From positions 52,960,278 to 53,024,277 of the forward strand of contig CM072526.1 in assembly GCA_036898135.1 (NCBI GenBank): DNA of 64,000 nt. The letters run 5' to 3'. The stretch is from Oncomelania hupensis (Eukaryota > Mollusca > Gastropoda > Littorinimorpha > Pomatiopsidae). Position 1 is the stretch's first letter, and the number at the start of each line of letters is the position of its first letter. Positions 34,501 to 44,278 of the stretch are shown here, in pieces. Made by a program: the position numbers and the translations under genes. The notes under the pieces are model-generated. The model was not told the DNA's origin, did no database searches, and saw nothing but the letters and a program-made list of their open reading frames with translations.

Positions 34501-35970
34501 CTCACTCTGCACCTCCTGTCATATTGTTCTTCTCCCTCTGCACCTCCTGTCATATTGTTCTTCTCCCTCTGCATCTCCTGTCATATTGTTCTTCTCACTC
34601 TGCATCTCCTGTCATATTGTTCTTCTTCTCCCTCTGCACCTCCTGTCATATTGTTCTTCTTCTCCCTCTGCACCTCCTGTCATATTGTTCTTCTTCTCCC
34701 TCTGCACCTCCTGTCATATTGTTCTTCTTCTCCCTCTGCACCTCCTGTCATATTGTTCTTCTTCTCCCTCTGCACCTCCTGTCATATTGTTCTTCTTCTT
34801 TGTTTTTTTCTTCCCTTTGCACTGTTTTCTTCTTCCAGTGAGAGTGGTGGACCAAGGCAGCATGAACAGGTGGCGCACTGAGGATGTCAAATGAAATATT
34901 GTGAAAATGTGCTGTTTGCCTACCGTGTTATTTAAACTTGGAAGAAAATGAAGAGATGAATGAACCAATCAATAAATAAACAATTGTTTGTGTGACAGTT
35001 GAAGACAAGGGCCTCCCCACAACCACAGAGAAAACGGAGACCACTGTGTCCAACGAGTCAGGCCCAATGCGCCAACCCAACGCTGCTCACATGATTTCTC
35101 AGCCCGGCATTTTGGCTGGTAAGTTGTTTTGCTTACATTTTATGTATTTATTTTATGAATTTAGTGACTTACTGACCTATAGCAATGTTAGTCTTTGTAC
35201 ACGCTCGAAAAGTTAAGTTTTGCAGATTTGATGTTTATGTACAACTTGCAATGGGGTGAAAGATAACCCGTTTGCTGCCAAAATTATGATTTGGGTTTGA
35301 ATCCTAAATCTGCATTTGTGGTTTGGGGCAAAGCTGAAACGATATTTTTCCAGTGACGAAAACTGTCTCGGGTGTATAATCCCAATGATAAATTAATTAT
35401 TGTTATCATTTAGGCAGTTTTAAACTGAAGTGTTCAGAAAATGTTCAGATACATGCACTTCATTTTGCCTATCGGATTGCTCAAGCAATCGCACAGTCAC
35501 AGCAAACATTTTACAGAGAAAGATAACGTCATTTGGGAGATTTTGTGACGCCAGTCTGGGTTATACGCAAGGAGAGAGAATAAAAATGTTTTAAAAAGAA
35601 GAATGACAGGGGCACGGAGTTTATAAATGAACAACTGTAGTAATAAAACCCTATTTTATGGACTATCATGGGTGGGTTGCTGCCGTTGTAATGCTTTATG
35701 GCATTCTTACTGTGTTATCTCTGTCTTTTGTTTTCTGTGTGGCTGCCTACGTGCGTTTGTTATTTTTATGGATATTAAATAGTGGGTGTATTTTAATTTT
35801 CAGCCATCATTGGAGGGTCGGTGGTGTTGCTGCTGTGTGCTATACTGCTGGTGATGTTTATCGTCTACCGCATGAGGAAAAAGGACGAAGGCAGCTACGC
35901 TCTGGACGAGCCTAAGAAAATGCCTAACTACTCGTACCAGAGAGCGCCGGACAAAGAGTTTTACGCATAA
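28438..35970 (+). CDS. Sdc: Syndecan with PKD-like and two thyroglobulin type-1 domains (8 exons; 5' exon not found)
   Basis: Cell-surface heparan-sulfate proteoglycan and co-receptor. Exons: 28438-28567, 29461-29615, about 30417/30451-30805, 31093-31296, 31602-31636, 34009-34066, 34999-35118, 35804-35970. Mature order: (1) acidic region with five Ser-Gly sites (ISGSGLGIDD, QGSGSGSGLG) for glycosaminoglycan chains; (2) PKD-like domain (PTVDAGPDIT, TTDDHGIAVYQW, LEQGDYTFVLQVTD); (3) thyroglobulin type-1 domain with six Cys and CWC; (4) a second one with CFC; (5) Thr/Pro-rich stalk with TPKP and TTTEKTETT; (6) transmembrane segment IIGGSVVLLLCAILLVMFIV; (7) cytoplasmic YRMRKKDEGSYALDEPKK (C1), a short variable part and C-terminal EFYA (C2, PDZ ligand). 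The family identity from (1), (6) and (7) is firm. Domains 2-4 are not part of syndecans I know. The signal-peptide exon lies upstream, possibly outside the window. The join between exons 2 and 3 is uncertain. Confidence 0.88.
28727..28860 (+). repeat. Dispersed repeat F, copy 1 (syndecan intron)
   Basis: About 125 bp starting GATTTATGGAGGACCCCGCC and containing TTCTGGTCAAAATGAAGTTC. A near-identical copy in the same orientation lies in an RCC1L intron at 46768-46895. Family unknown. Confidence 0.9.
28866..29147. repeat. Minisatellite of about 44 bp, 6 copies (syndecan intron)
   Basis: Imperfect units with GTGTTGATGTGAATGCAATA and TCTAGGTTTCATTGTAGAAG. Confidence 0.9.
29461..29615 (+). CDS. 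Sdc: Syndecan exon, first half of PKD-like domain
   Basis: Acceptor ACTGTCCACAG at 29460; donor GTGAGT at 29616. Enters in phase 1 and leaves in phase 0. Encodes PPTVDAGPDITIMWP, ILCGNKTTDDHGIAVYQWIK and ends at ADMT. The AGPD, DDHGI and YQW positions fit the PKD fold as in KIAA0319-type proteins. Confidence 0.85.
29630..30175. repeat. 37 bp minisatellite, about 14 copies (syndecan intron)
   Basis: Unit ACTGTCCTGTTATATTGTCA plus TGACTTAAGGCACTTGT. It begins only 14 bp after the donor of the upstream exon. Confidence 0.95.
30417..30805 (+). CDS. Sdc: Syndecan exon, end of PKD-like domain plus first thyroglobulin type-1 domain
   Basis: Donor GGTGAGT at 30806 (phase 1). Encodes VCVRLSNLEQGDYTFVLQVT (end of PKD-like) and then the six-Cys thyroglobulin type-1 domain: PCQQLRDASK, YVPRCTPNGDYDSLQC, TGTCWCSD and APDCE. 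Acceptor is uncertain. TCATAG at 30416 or TATAG at 30421 is best placed, but neither gives the phase 0 entry expected from the previous donor; a start at 30451 after GATCAG does but has a poor pyrimidine tract and drops about 10 residues. The exon is GC-rich compared with the introns. Confidence 0.8.
31093..31296 (+). CDS. Sdc: Syndecan exon, second thyroglobulin type-1 domain
   Basis: Acceptor CTTCAACAG at 31092, donor GTATGT at 31297, phase 1 at both ends, so the domain is a shuffle-competent 1-1 module. Six Cys: PPCVFK, RPICTIQGDFEMAQC, STCFCVEPKTG and QPNC. The usual CWC is CFC. Confidence 0.9.
31602..31636 (+). CDS. Sdc: Syndecan 35-base micro-exon (stalk)
   Basis: Acceptor TATATTTTCAG and donor GTAAGA flank a 35-base exon read in phase 1 to 0: KPAVTQPTPKP. 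Short Pro/Thr-rich linker after the second thyroglobulin domain. Confidence 0.75.
33424..33925. repeat. 28 bp minisatellite, about 17 copies (syndecan intron)
   Basis: Unit TGTTACAACTTCTACAGTAA plus TCKTACAC, with a recurrent TGACAC insertion in several units. It ends about 80 bp before the next exon's acceptor. Confidence 0.95.
34009..34066 (+). CDS. Sdc: Syndecan exon, stalk
   Basis: Acceptor TTTATTTCAG at 34008 and donor GTAAGT at 34067. Phase 0 to 1. Encodes PQATPPMPKTTEAPKVDIK, a Pro/Thr-rich segment suited to O-glycosylation. Confidence 0.82.
34318..34842. repeat. Pyrimidine-rich minisatellite of 31-34 bp, about 15 copies (syndecan intron)
   Basis: Unit CTCCTGTCATATTGTTCTTC plus TTCTCCCTCTGCAC, with a 3 bp TTC length polymorphism between units. 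More than 80 percent pyrimidine on the plus strand. Hydrophobic repeat frames across it are artefacts. Confidence 0.95.
34999..35118 (+). CDS. Sdc: Syndecan exon, juxtamembrane stalk
   Basis: Acceptor TTTGTGTGACAG at 34998, donor GGTAAGT at 35119, phase 1 to 1. Encodes EDKGLPTTTEKTETT, then SNESGPMRQPN and ending SQPGILA, directly before the transmembrane exon. Confidence 0.87.
35804..35970 (+). CDS. Sdc: Syndecan last exon, transmembrane and cytoplasmic domain
   Basis: Acceptor TTTTAATTTTCAG at 35803; TAA at 35968-35970. Encodes the transmembrane helix (IIGGSVVLLLCAILLVMF) and a cytoplasmic tail of about 32 residues: RMRKKDEGSYALDEPKK (C1), short variable region with two Tyr (NYSYQ), and C-terminal EFYA for PDZ partners such as syntenin and CASK. 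This exon alone identifies the gene as a syndecan. Confidence 0.97.
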
Positions 35971-38900
35971 AGAACAGGGTAGGGTTGGATAGGGTAGGGA
36001 GAGGGTGGGTGATGAGTTTGGGCAGGGGGGGGGATTACCATGGGTAAAAGGAATTGCTTTTAGCAGATTGGGGAAGGGATATTTTGTTTAATTTATTACA
36101 AACGAACAGGGAAAACATGTTGCACAATGGAAGAGGAAGAAAAGAGAAAAAAGCAAGAAAGTTTATTTACCTGACGAGAAGAGAAACGGGATTACGAAGA
36201 AGACAACTAGTGACATCAGCTCGATTAACAAAAAGAAATCTTGAACCATGCGCATTATAACATTGTTTTTAATAACTATTTTGTGAGATCAAGAACACTG
36301 AAGCTAGCGTCTCCATAGTCCTACCAACGGTGCTTTCTTTAGCACAGTTTTGTTGTTGTTGTCGTAACCAGATGCTGAAGATATGCACAATGTGAACAAC
36401 ATTTAAAGATCAAAGAGGTACACCATTTTCACTTTTTGTTTGTTTGTTTGAACGGCAGTGTCTTTTATAGGGCAACAAACCAGCTGGATTTTAAAAAAAA
36501 AATGGAGAATTAAAAATCTTTGCCAGTAATCCAACGTCAAAGTTATTTTTGTGTAAACATTTTGATGAAAATGAAATTTCTGTCGCTATGAAAAACTTTT
36601 TTTGAATGAACAGAATATGATGCTTCTGAATAGATCTGATTTTGGATATAATTTCATTTTTGATTGGTGCATCGAATCTGCTCGATGAAAGAAATAGCAG
36701 GAATGGATTTTAGGTTGAAAACATAATTTGTATGAAGCGGTCTTCTTTGCATTATGGGTTGAAATGTGAGGATAGTGATGTATAGTGCTGTTGTCAAAGT
36801 GTGACTGGTACACTGCTTTTGGGCCACAGCGACCTTATAAGTGGTCTGTTTCAACATTTCAAACTTTTTGTTGTGAAAATGTCAGATGACAACTGCTATA
36901 CTGTCAATCTAAGTGAGAGATGGTATTTATGTGCACCCAATGGTGAAATCACTTTTTTTTAATTACTGCCAATGGAAAATTATAGAACAATAATTTCAAT
37001 TTTGGATAAGCATATTTATAGTACTCAAGTTTGCCACCATGTTGAGTTGTCCCAACCATCAGAATATTCTGTACCGCCTTCTCTCTTGAGCGCGGGTGAA
37101 GGTATATTTGAAAAGAAGTTGACGATAAATAGTATTATTGTTCCCATAACCTTTGTGGATCTGTTAACGTTGGATGCCAAAGATATTTTTATTTGTTATA
37201 TTAATTGAGAGAAGGCTAGCCAGTATGGCAGAGGTGGGCACGCAGCAGTGATGTTTCTGCACAACTTAACATCTTGATGGCTACAATGACAAATGCCACT
37301 TTCATCAGTGCCTATGTATCATGTCCATTATTTTGTTTGCCAGTTTCTTTGGAGTTATTTATTGAATTACTTTCACTGCACAAGCACAAACATTATGGCC
37401 AACTGGCGTCAGGTACTGGATCTTTTGCCCATTTTGTTGTACTAGTATATACAGGGATCAAAGTCCAAGATATCGTTTTGCGCTCCACCCCAGTTATTCT
37501 TTTGTTTTGTCGCTGTTTGGGGATGTTCAAGTAATGGTATTTGGGCAAACAGAGGACCCTTTACCCACGAAGACTTGCAGTGTTGTGCTGGGGTCTTTGT
37601 ATAAACTACCTCTTATCTGGTTCTATATAGCTATAATAAGAGTGAAGACAGTAGATGCCGAAAATCATTGTTGCGGCTTATTTTGTTTGATTTTGTACAG
37701 CCCTGGGCAACCTTTTTTTTCCCCATCAATTGAAAATTCAGCCAAGCTCGTGGAGAATAGTCTCTACAGCTCATTTGAAGTTTTAAAGAAGAGAGAAACT
37801 ATTTTGAACCATGTGTACAGTTTTAAAACAAAGGAATCAGATTTGAAGCGTAGTAGGGTGTATTGTTTTGGTCGAGTTGCTGCATTTATGCTAGGCTTCA
37901 GTTTGATGTTGTGTACAGTCGGCAAAGGGTGCATATAATTATTATTACTGTGTGAAACGTTCATCCTAGGACTTGATCCATCACATTATTTGATGTAGTC
38001 TTTGAGTTGGTCCTAACTTTGGGATCTAGTTGTTTTTGTTGTTCTTTTTTCATTTTCTTTTCAGTTATAACATTTTTTTTTTAAAGTTTTGTGTCTAATG
38101 TTTATTTTCATGTATAATTCAGAATTACTAGGCTTTCTATAATTTTTTTTTGGGGACCTTATATCTTCAGCTGGAATTTGTTTTTTTTTTTCTCTTGGTT
38201 TGAGAGTATTAAATGTTCTGCCCAATTCAGCCATAGTGAACAATTTTGATTCGGTGTAGTGTTACGTGATAATTTTGCTTCATAATTTGTTGTGGGTTGA
38301 ATTTTATGTTTTACTTTTCTCAATATTGTTTTGTTGTTAATTGTAGTCGTTATTTAATGAATATAGTTTGATGGATTTTTGTTTTGTGTGGACGTGCCTG
38401 CCTGCATACAATGTTTGCGCACACAAAGTTCTACCTTGACATTTTTACGTCCTGCACTTTTTGTGTGTGGTAATTTTGGAAAATCCAACATTAGTAATCT
38501 GCAACAGGTCACAGGCTTGGCCAACATGTTTAAAGTTTACTTTGTAGTTTTATTGCGATTATCATACAAAATAGTGTTCATCAATAGTTTTATGGGATTG
38601 TGATGATGTTCTTCCCTAGATCTTTTGACCATTACTTTTGTTTATATCTATCTCACCCACCCCTAGGGCACTTTATTATTTTGTTCCATAAAAGATATGG
38701 TTTAGATATTTTCCTCATGAAACATGTTTTGAAATGTATTCACATGTGCTATATACTGACTAATGAAATTCTTGGTCAGACTTACACAAAAACAAAAAGT
38801 GAGATGTATGAATGCTGATGGATGATTGTGTTACATGTGTGAGCGGACTATGAATGTTAGATTTACGCATTTGATTTTCGTGTTCTTAGTTTTTGGTTCC

Positions 38901-40870
38901 TATTTATATCGTCTGATGTAAACTTTTATGTGTGTGCATTGATGTACACTGTCTAGCGTTGTTGTGCTAACAAAACATATTTGAAACTAAAGTGCTTGTC
39001 TTATAACAAACCAACCAGCAATTGTGTGTAACACCAAGATTTATATTTGGATACTAAATTACCATGCTTGTTGTACCTGTAGGTTTAATCAATGGACTGT
39101 TATTTGGTGAACCTGGTGAAAAACCATGTATTACATTCAATTGTAGATTTATGGCGGTCACAGCGTTGAAAAAGGTGGAATGTAGTTGGTTAAACGTTGT
39201 GTTATGACAGATTTTGTTTTTCTTTTTATAAAATAACTTAAAAAAAACTGTAGATAGCTAAATATTTGGTGTCATAGATTTAGATAAAAGTTTGTAAAGG
39301 AGAACACACATATGCGTAAATTGTGATTTAAAAAAAAAAGAAATTTCTTCTGTGAAAAATGTATGCTTTGTACACTTGTTTTAGATGACATTTTCATTTG
39401 CTTAGTAAATTAAAGTACCAGTAGTTTGCCTTTCATTTTTAATGGGAAAAGTAGCGTCGACAAAGTAAAATGTATCTGAACATTAGGATGCAGCTCTCAA
39501 TGAATGTATCATCTCTGCTACCCTTATTCTTGTGTCTTGGTTTATTGATGAGCATGTGGATATTTTTCTTGTATTGATGGTACTATTGTTTTATGAACGT
39601 TTAGTTGGTCACAAAGTTGGTTTCTTTCTCTGTTCCATGGTTGGTTGGTTTCGTATGTTGGACAGCTCACACCGACTCGACCAAAGCTTTTAGGTTTTGA
39701 GGTTAGTTCAGCCAGGCTAGCTATAAATAGCTTCGCCGGTGCTTCTTTCCTTTCACTGGAAGGGAGGGTGTAGGCAAGCTATAAATAGCCCGCAGCCAGC
39801 AAAATGTGGGGGAACCAAAGAGTGCTGCTCACATAGGCATTGAGCTGGTGTGAGCTTTGTGAGGTCCAACTCCAGCCCGTACCTTATCTTCTGTTTGTTG
39901 TGAACGACTTGGTTGTGTGTATTCAGTATCTTTATTAACAATCAAGCTGTATACAAATAACAATTCGTATTCTGTATTTTGGCATCAATTCTTTTATTCA
40001 TATGTACACACGAGCCCTCTTATCAAAGCTCTTCTGATCACATGTAATTTGTCACAAAAACTAATTTTTATTTATTGATTTTTTGTTTGGTTTTGATTTG
40101 AAAGAGAAATACGGGTTATATGTTTCTTATGGAAACACAATCCATAGCAGTCATTGAGAGGGCACAATTTTCTGATGTTAGATCAAAACCATCTCATTTT
40201 GTTCAAAATTGACTACTCTGAGAAAGGCGTTATAATATACCTTGCATTGTAGTGAACCCTCGTGTATCCAGGTATTTAGGTTCAGAGACCGGCCGCGATA
40301 GCTGAAAATCCATGAAGTAGGGACACCATATTTACAGTAATTTAACATGTATTCTGACTTTTAAAACCCCCCTTTACGTACTGTTAACAAACCACCCATT
40401 ACAGTAATGTACAGATATCTACAATAAGTACATACAATACACAGGCACAAATGTTAAGCAATAAAATACCATATATCGCGACTATTTTAGAAATTTCCAG
40501 AAAATGCGCAATATATTTTCTCATATAACATAATGAAAATAATGGGGGAAGTAGCGAGGGTTCAATATATGTTAATTTTAATATGAAGCTGTAAATGCAG
40601 TAGTTGATTTTAACATAAGGATCTGAATTCTGATAGAAGCTGTAGTCATAAGTATTTCTAAATGCATTATATACAAAATTATTTCAATTATTGGTTCTGT
40701 TCTTGTGTTCTCATAGTTGTAAAAGGTCCATTTTTGTGTTTGTTTCGTCATTGATGCCATTATGTACTTGTTATGTAGGTTCATCTGTACGTGTCTGCGT
40801 GCGCGTGCATAAGGAATTTCACATTCTAATCTTGACCTGTAAGATAATTTTGACGAATAAACATTTAAAA
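35971..40870 (+). other. Probable syndecan 3'UTR
   Basis: About 4.9 kb of AT-rich, mostly unique sequence follows the stop codon. It has no long ORF with recognisable domains and almost no tandem repeat, unlike the rest of the window. Candidate poly(A) signals are AATAAA near 40460 and 40855, and ATTAAA near 39409. The UTR call is an inference from this contrast. A dispersed repeat is embedded at 39655-39870. Confidence 0.45.
39655..39870 (+). repeat. Dispersed repeat G, copy 1, with TATA-like palindromes
   Basis: About 200 bp shared with 53924-54105 in the same orientation. It contains two GCTATAAATAGC palindromes about 60 bp apart in this copy, plus CTTTCACTGGAAGGGAGG and ATAGGCATTGAGCTGGTGTG. 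Family unknown. Confidence 0.88.
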
Positions 40871-41055
40871 AACAGTTGGGGTCTTTGCTTTTTGACTTGC
40901 ATGCATAGAGCAATGTGAGCTGTGTATTCAACCCCTTCATCCCTGTCCTCCCTCTTCTCTCCTTCCCAAAAAAATACATACAGATTTTACTGTGCCAGTC
41001 CCACCCTACATAGTCCAAAAATGACATTTTAACAAAATGTCTGTCCTTCAAAAAC

Positions 41056-41640
41056 TACCCCCGTTGAGGTGCCGGGGGTTTCAGTATAAATAGTATCCCC
41101 ACTTTCTGGAAATTTAGTGCTTTAAATTCCCACTTTCGCTGTCTTTCTCATTTGCTCTTTCTGATTCCTGCTCTGTTCTATCAATCTGCTATACTATCGT
41201 CTTCTTTGCTAGACCAGTCTCCTACCGTTTTTTTTTAAAACTCTTCCGGGACAAGACTCCTATTTGTGTATGAGGTCTGTTGGATCAGCTTGGGAATATT
41301 GGACGCTTTCTGCCAGGTGGTCACTAGGGCTTCCTATGATGTTATTATTTAGCAATGTAGGCATTTTATATGTATGTGTTTTGTTGATAATTTATAATGA
41401 TGTTTGTATTCTATTTTGTTTTTGTAAAGGGGGGTTCGATAAGTTGGGGTGAAGCCTCAGCCGCCCCCTGCGTGGGATGTCTTTATTGTAAAGTGACTGG
41501 CTGGTGGAGAGCTTTCGGTTTTACCACTAGGGTTGTTTCAGCAGATCTTTTATGCGGATGAGGGGTTGTCCGGTCCTGATTTGGCTCGGAAGAGTCCGCT
41601 GGACCTAAAGCAATAATAATGTTATGTAATGTAATGTAAT
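41056..41640 (+). mobile_element. Retroposon R1, copy 2, with target-site duplication
   Basis: Same element as 3629-4206. It ends in an ATGTA repeat tail and is flanked by a 13 bp direct repeat TGTCCTTCAAAAA at 41042-41054 and 41640-41652, the mark of target-primed insertion. It lies inside the family H element. Confidence 0.9.
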
Positions 41641-42168
41641 GTCCTTCAAAAAATTGCAAGTGGATTAATATCTCAGAACCTATTTCAACTACCACAATCA
41701 AACTTGGTAAGATGGTGTATACCCATAAAACCTCATAAATGATCAGTAACTTCACTTCAAGGTCAAGGTCACTGGGTCAACAAATGTTAGTCAAAAACTG
41801 AAAATTTTTCACAAAATTTAGAGGTGCCAACCAGTACGGATTGACCGTATTTAATTCCAGCGAAGTGAATTAAATACGGAAATACGGTAGCTTATATAAG
41901 AATATGGAAGAGAAGTTGCGGTTCGTTTATCTTTGCCAGCGGTGCTTCTGTACCAGTTTCTGGTCTCAGAATAGTACTCATGCACTCGCTGAACGTCCCT
42001 GTGTGCCGGCGGTATTTTCCTACACGCTTTTCGATTCATGACAGTACCAGTACTCCTTGGACTGTACCCTAATCAATCACGTGATGAAAGCCGAATCGAC
42101 TACGCGCGATCCGAACCAAACACGTGATCCATTTGTTCAATGAAAACACATGTTTTTAGCCTTTCGGG

Positions 42169-42325
42169 ATGAAGACTATAATGGAGGGAACTCGTACAGA
42201 TCTATTTTTATACTGACGTCAACTGGGGTTAGGGTAGGGTTGGGTTAGGGTTACCCTACCCAACCCAACCCTACCCCTAGTCTAAAACTAGACCTGTACG
42301 AGTTCCCTCCATAATAGTCTTCACC
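42169..42325. repeat. Inverted repeat with telomere-like TTAGGG tracts
   Basis: Arms of about 75 bp: GAAGACTATAATGGAGGGAA then CTCGTACAG on the left pairs with CTGTACGAGTTCCCTCC then ATAATAGTCTTC on the right. The centre has GGGTTAGGGTAGGGTTGGG facing its complement. It lies in the leader of the transposase remnant inside the hAT element. Confidence 0.9.
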
Positions 42326-42355
42326 GCCTTTCAGAGTGTTTCAAAATCGCGAAAA

Positions 42356-42780
42356 ATGGCAGGACGTGGTAGACCCAGAAAAAGAAAAACTGCTAAGTCT
42401 TATGACGAAGCCGATTCCTCATCAAAGAAAACAAAGCCTGCAACTAAACGTCTGCAAAATTTTCTGCATTCATACACAGAAGCACATCCATGCATCATTG
42501 CGTCGAAACTGTCAACAAAGTATGTACGCTGTACTGTCTGTGGCTTCAATTTTTTTATAAGTCATGGTGGATTTGACGATGTTGCCAGGCATTTGCATCT
42601 GCTAGACACAAAGCTTACTGTCCAAGATCATACTGAGGATTCTCCTGATCCCTGTGTCCAACTGTTCATGTGAAAGGGTTTTTTCTCTTGTTAGAAAAAA
42701 TAAAACTGACTTTAGAGGGACTATGGGAAGTAAGACACTGAATGCAATGCTGCAGTTAAAATGAAGAAATTCAAATACTG
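42356..42780 (+). pseudogene. Internally deleted hAT-like transposase (N-terminal zinc finger plus C-terminal end)
   Basis: The frame starting at 42356 gives MAGRGRPRKRK, an AT-hook-like start, then a BED-type finger (KYVRCTVCGFNFFISHGG then DDVARHLHLL) and stops at 42673. Immediately after, FSLVRKNKTDF and MGSKTLNAMLQLK match the conserved C-terminal dimerisation end of hAT-family proteins. The catalytic core between them is gone, which fits an internal-deletion derivative. Naming the C-terminal part rests on family knowledge. Confidence 0.75.
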
Positions 42781-43170
42781 ACTGCCACAAAACAAAACTC
42801 TCTCCAACACTTCTGAAAAAGGCAACTGCTAAGTCCTTGAAACAATAGAACTGTTTTGTTGCTGACATTGCTTTTATTGGAAAGACTATCAGTATCATTC
42901 ATTTGAAGTAAAACAAGTGTAGTGTTCAACAAGCTGATTTTCATGGTGATTTTAAAGTAAAACAAGTGTGTTCAACAAGCTGATTTTCATGGTGATTTTA
43001 GAGGACTGAAAATAGCCTGCTATTTTAGAGGTAAGCCTGTCGTTATAATGTCATAATACTGACAAGTGTTAAAAAATACTGACAAGCGGGTCCGAAAATA
43101 CTGACAAGAAGATTAGGAGGTTGGCACCTCTTAAAATTTCACTTTTCGTTCTAGGTTTACAATATTGAAC

Positions 43171-43310
43171 TTCTTTTATGCGGATCAGGGGCGAGTCCTC
43201 TTTCAGCAAAGTTGTGGTCTTGATTTTGTGGTCCTTTTTCAGCTATACTGGTCCTGATTTGGCTCGGAAGGGTCCGCTGGACCTAAAGCAATAATGTAAT
43301 GTAATGTAAT
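43171..43310 (+). mobile_element. Retroposon R1, 3' fragment
   Basis: Contains TTTTATGCGGATCAGGGG and TGATTTGGCTCGGAAGGGTC plus an ATGTA tail. It has about 60 bp of extra sequence between these landmarks compared with the other copies. Confidence 0.8.
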
Positions 43311-43324
43311 GATGCATGATATAG

Positions 43325-43880
43325 CAATGAGACACGTATGGTATACGAATTTGGTCAACCTCAATCCAAGGTCAATATCACTGGAGCTGTCCAATGTCAG
43401 TATAGGTACTTTAAAGTGGCCTTGACCCTAAATTATAAAATATAAAGTCTAAACTTGTATTTAGGGATGATAGATTGATCATTCATATATGTTCAGTTTT
43501 TGCGTTGATCTTGAAGGGAGTTTAGGGTCAAGGTCACTTCATGATACCTATATGAACTGACTTTTGGACAGCTCCAGTGACCTTGACCTTGGTTAACCCA
43601 ATGTGCACAGTATGTGTGTATCATTGATATGTATCATGCATCAAAGAATCATACATTCAATATGATTAACTTAGGGAAAAAGTTAAATTTTGTGCAAAAT
43701 TGTTATTTTTTAAACTAACACCGTTGACCCTGTGACTTTGACCTTGAAGTGAAGTTATTCAGTCACCGATCATTTCTGAGGTCTCATGGATATACACCAA
43801 CTTACCAACGATACATTTAAAGTTTTGCACAAGTGGACGGGACACTTTTTTTTTTTAAAGTAATTTTCTGACCATTTAGG
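43325..43880 (+). mobile_element. ERRE-bearing fold-back element (family H), copy 2
   Basis: Imperfect inverted arms at about 43350-43435 and 43515-43605 share CACTGGAGCTGTCCA, ATAGGTA and TGGCCTTGACCCTAAA-type blocks. Extended nuclear-receptor half-sites TCAAGGTCA occur at 43528-43536 and, inverted, at 43578-43586 and 43739-43747. Related to 55850-56570. Confidence 0.75.
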
Positions 43881-44047
43881 ACTCATCTTGTACAGGTTTG
43901 CAAACATTTTTATTTTGGGGTTTGTTTTGGGGTGGGGTAGAATTTTTTGTTTGTTTGTTTTTTGCTGCAGTTTATTATTCATTTCTATCAGAAAACTCTG
44001 GGCCGCCTCCCCTGGGGAAGGCGTAGTCGCAGCCAGTGGCGCGCCCA

Positions 44048-44278
44048 AACCCTACCTACCTAACATTAGTTGTGAATTTTTGAAATTTTTCCTGGGGGGA
44101 GCAAACCGGAGTACCCGGAGAAAACCCCCCGAGACTTTGCCCGAGTCGAAAGTAAATAATATTCGGAGAAACATAACGCCCAGATGCTGGCTTGAACCCA
44201 CGCCTGTCAGGCGCCATTGGTTTGTGGCTGGTGGACAAGGCAAGTTAGTCCTGCCTTAGCCCACTTGGCCACAACGCA
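44048..44278 (-). mobile_element. tRNA-derived SINE (family D), copy 1
   Basis: On the minus strand: box A-like GTGGCCAAGTGGGCTAAGGC, box B-like GGGTTCAAGCC, then a body with GGGGTTTTCTCCGGGTACTC then CGG. Two more minus-strand copies are at 53395 and 59098. The head resembles Leu/Ser-type tRNAs. Confidence 0.82.

Larger units (their letters stand above)
41820..43131 (+). mobile_element. Non-autonomous hAT element with TIRs and 8 bp target duplication
   Basis: Terminal inverted repeats AGAGGTGCCAACC at 41820 and GGTTGGCACCTCT ending at 43131. Flanks are CAAAATTT (41812-41819) and TAAAATTT (43132-43139), 7 of 8 bases equal, the size expected for hAT. The subterminal region has three AATACTGACAAG repeats (43045-43110) and a hairpin around 41850. 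Inside are the two ends of a transposase gene (42356-42780) with the core missing. Confidence 0.88.
40965..43170 (-). mobile_element. ERRE-bearing fold-back element (family H), interrupted copy
   Basis: Segments 40965-41041, 41653-41819 and 43132-43170 together align, as reverse complement, to the continuous family sequence at 56230-56500 (landmarks TAGTCCAAAAATGACATTTT, TGGTAAGATGGTGTATACCC, TCAAGGTCAAGGTCA, TTTCTAGG..TTAATATTGAAC). The copy is split by retroposon R1 (41056-41640) and by a hAT element (41820-43131). Confidence 0.75.

Noticed and set aside
34304..34894. 196-codon Cys/Leu-rich frame that looks like a membrane protein
   Set aside because: Translation of the pyrimidine-rich minisatellite inside a syndecan intron.
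37274..38818. Several 70-143 codon plus-strand frames
   Set aside because: AT-rich, no domains, and located in the probable 3'UTR. The hydrophobic bias follows from T-rich sequence.
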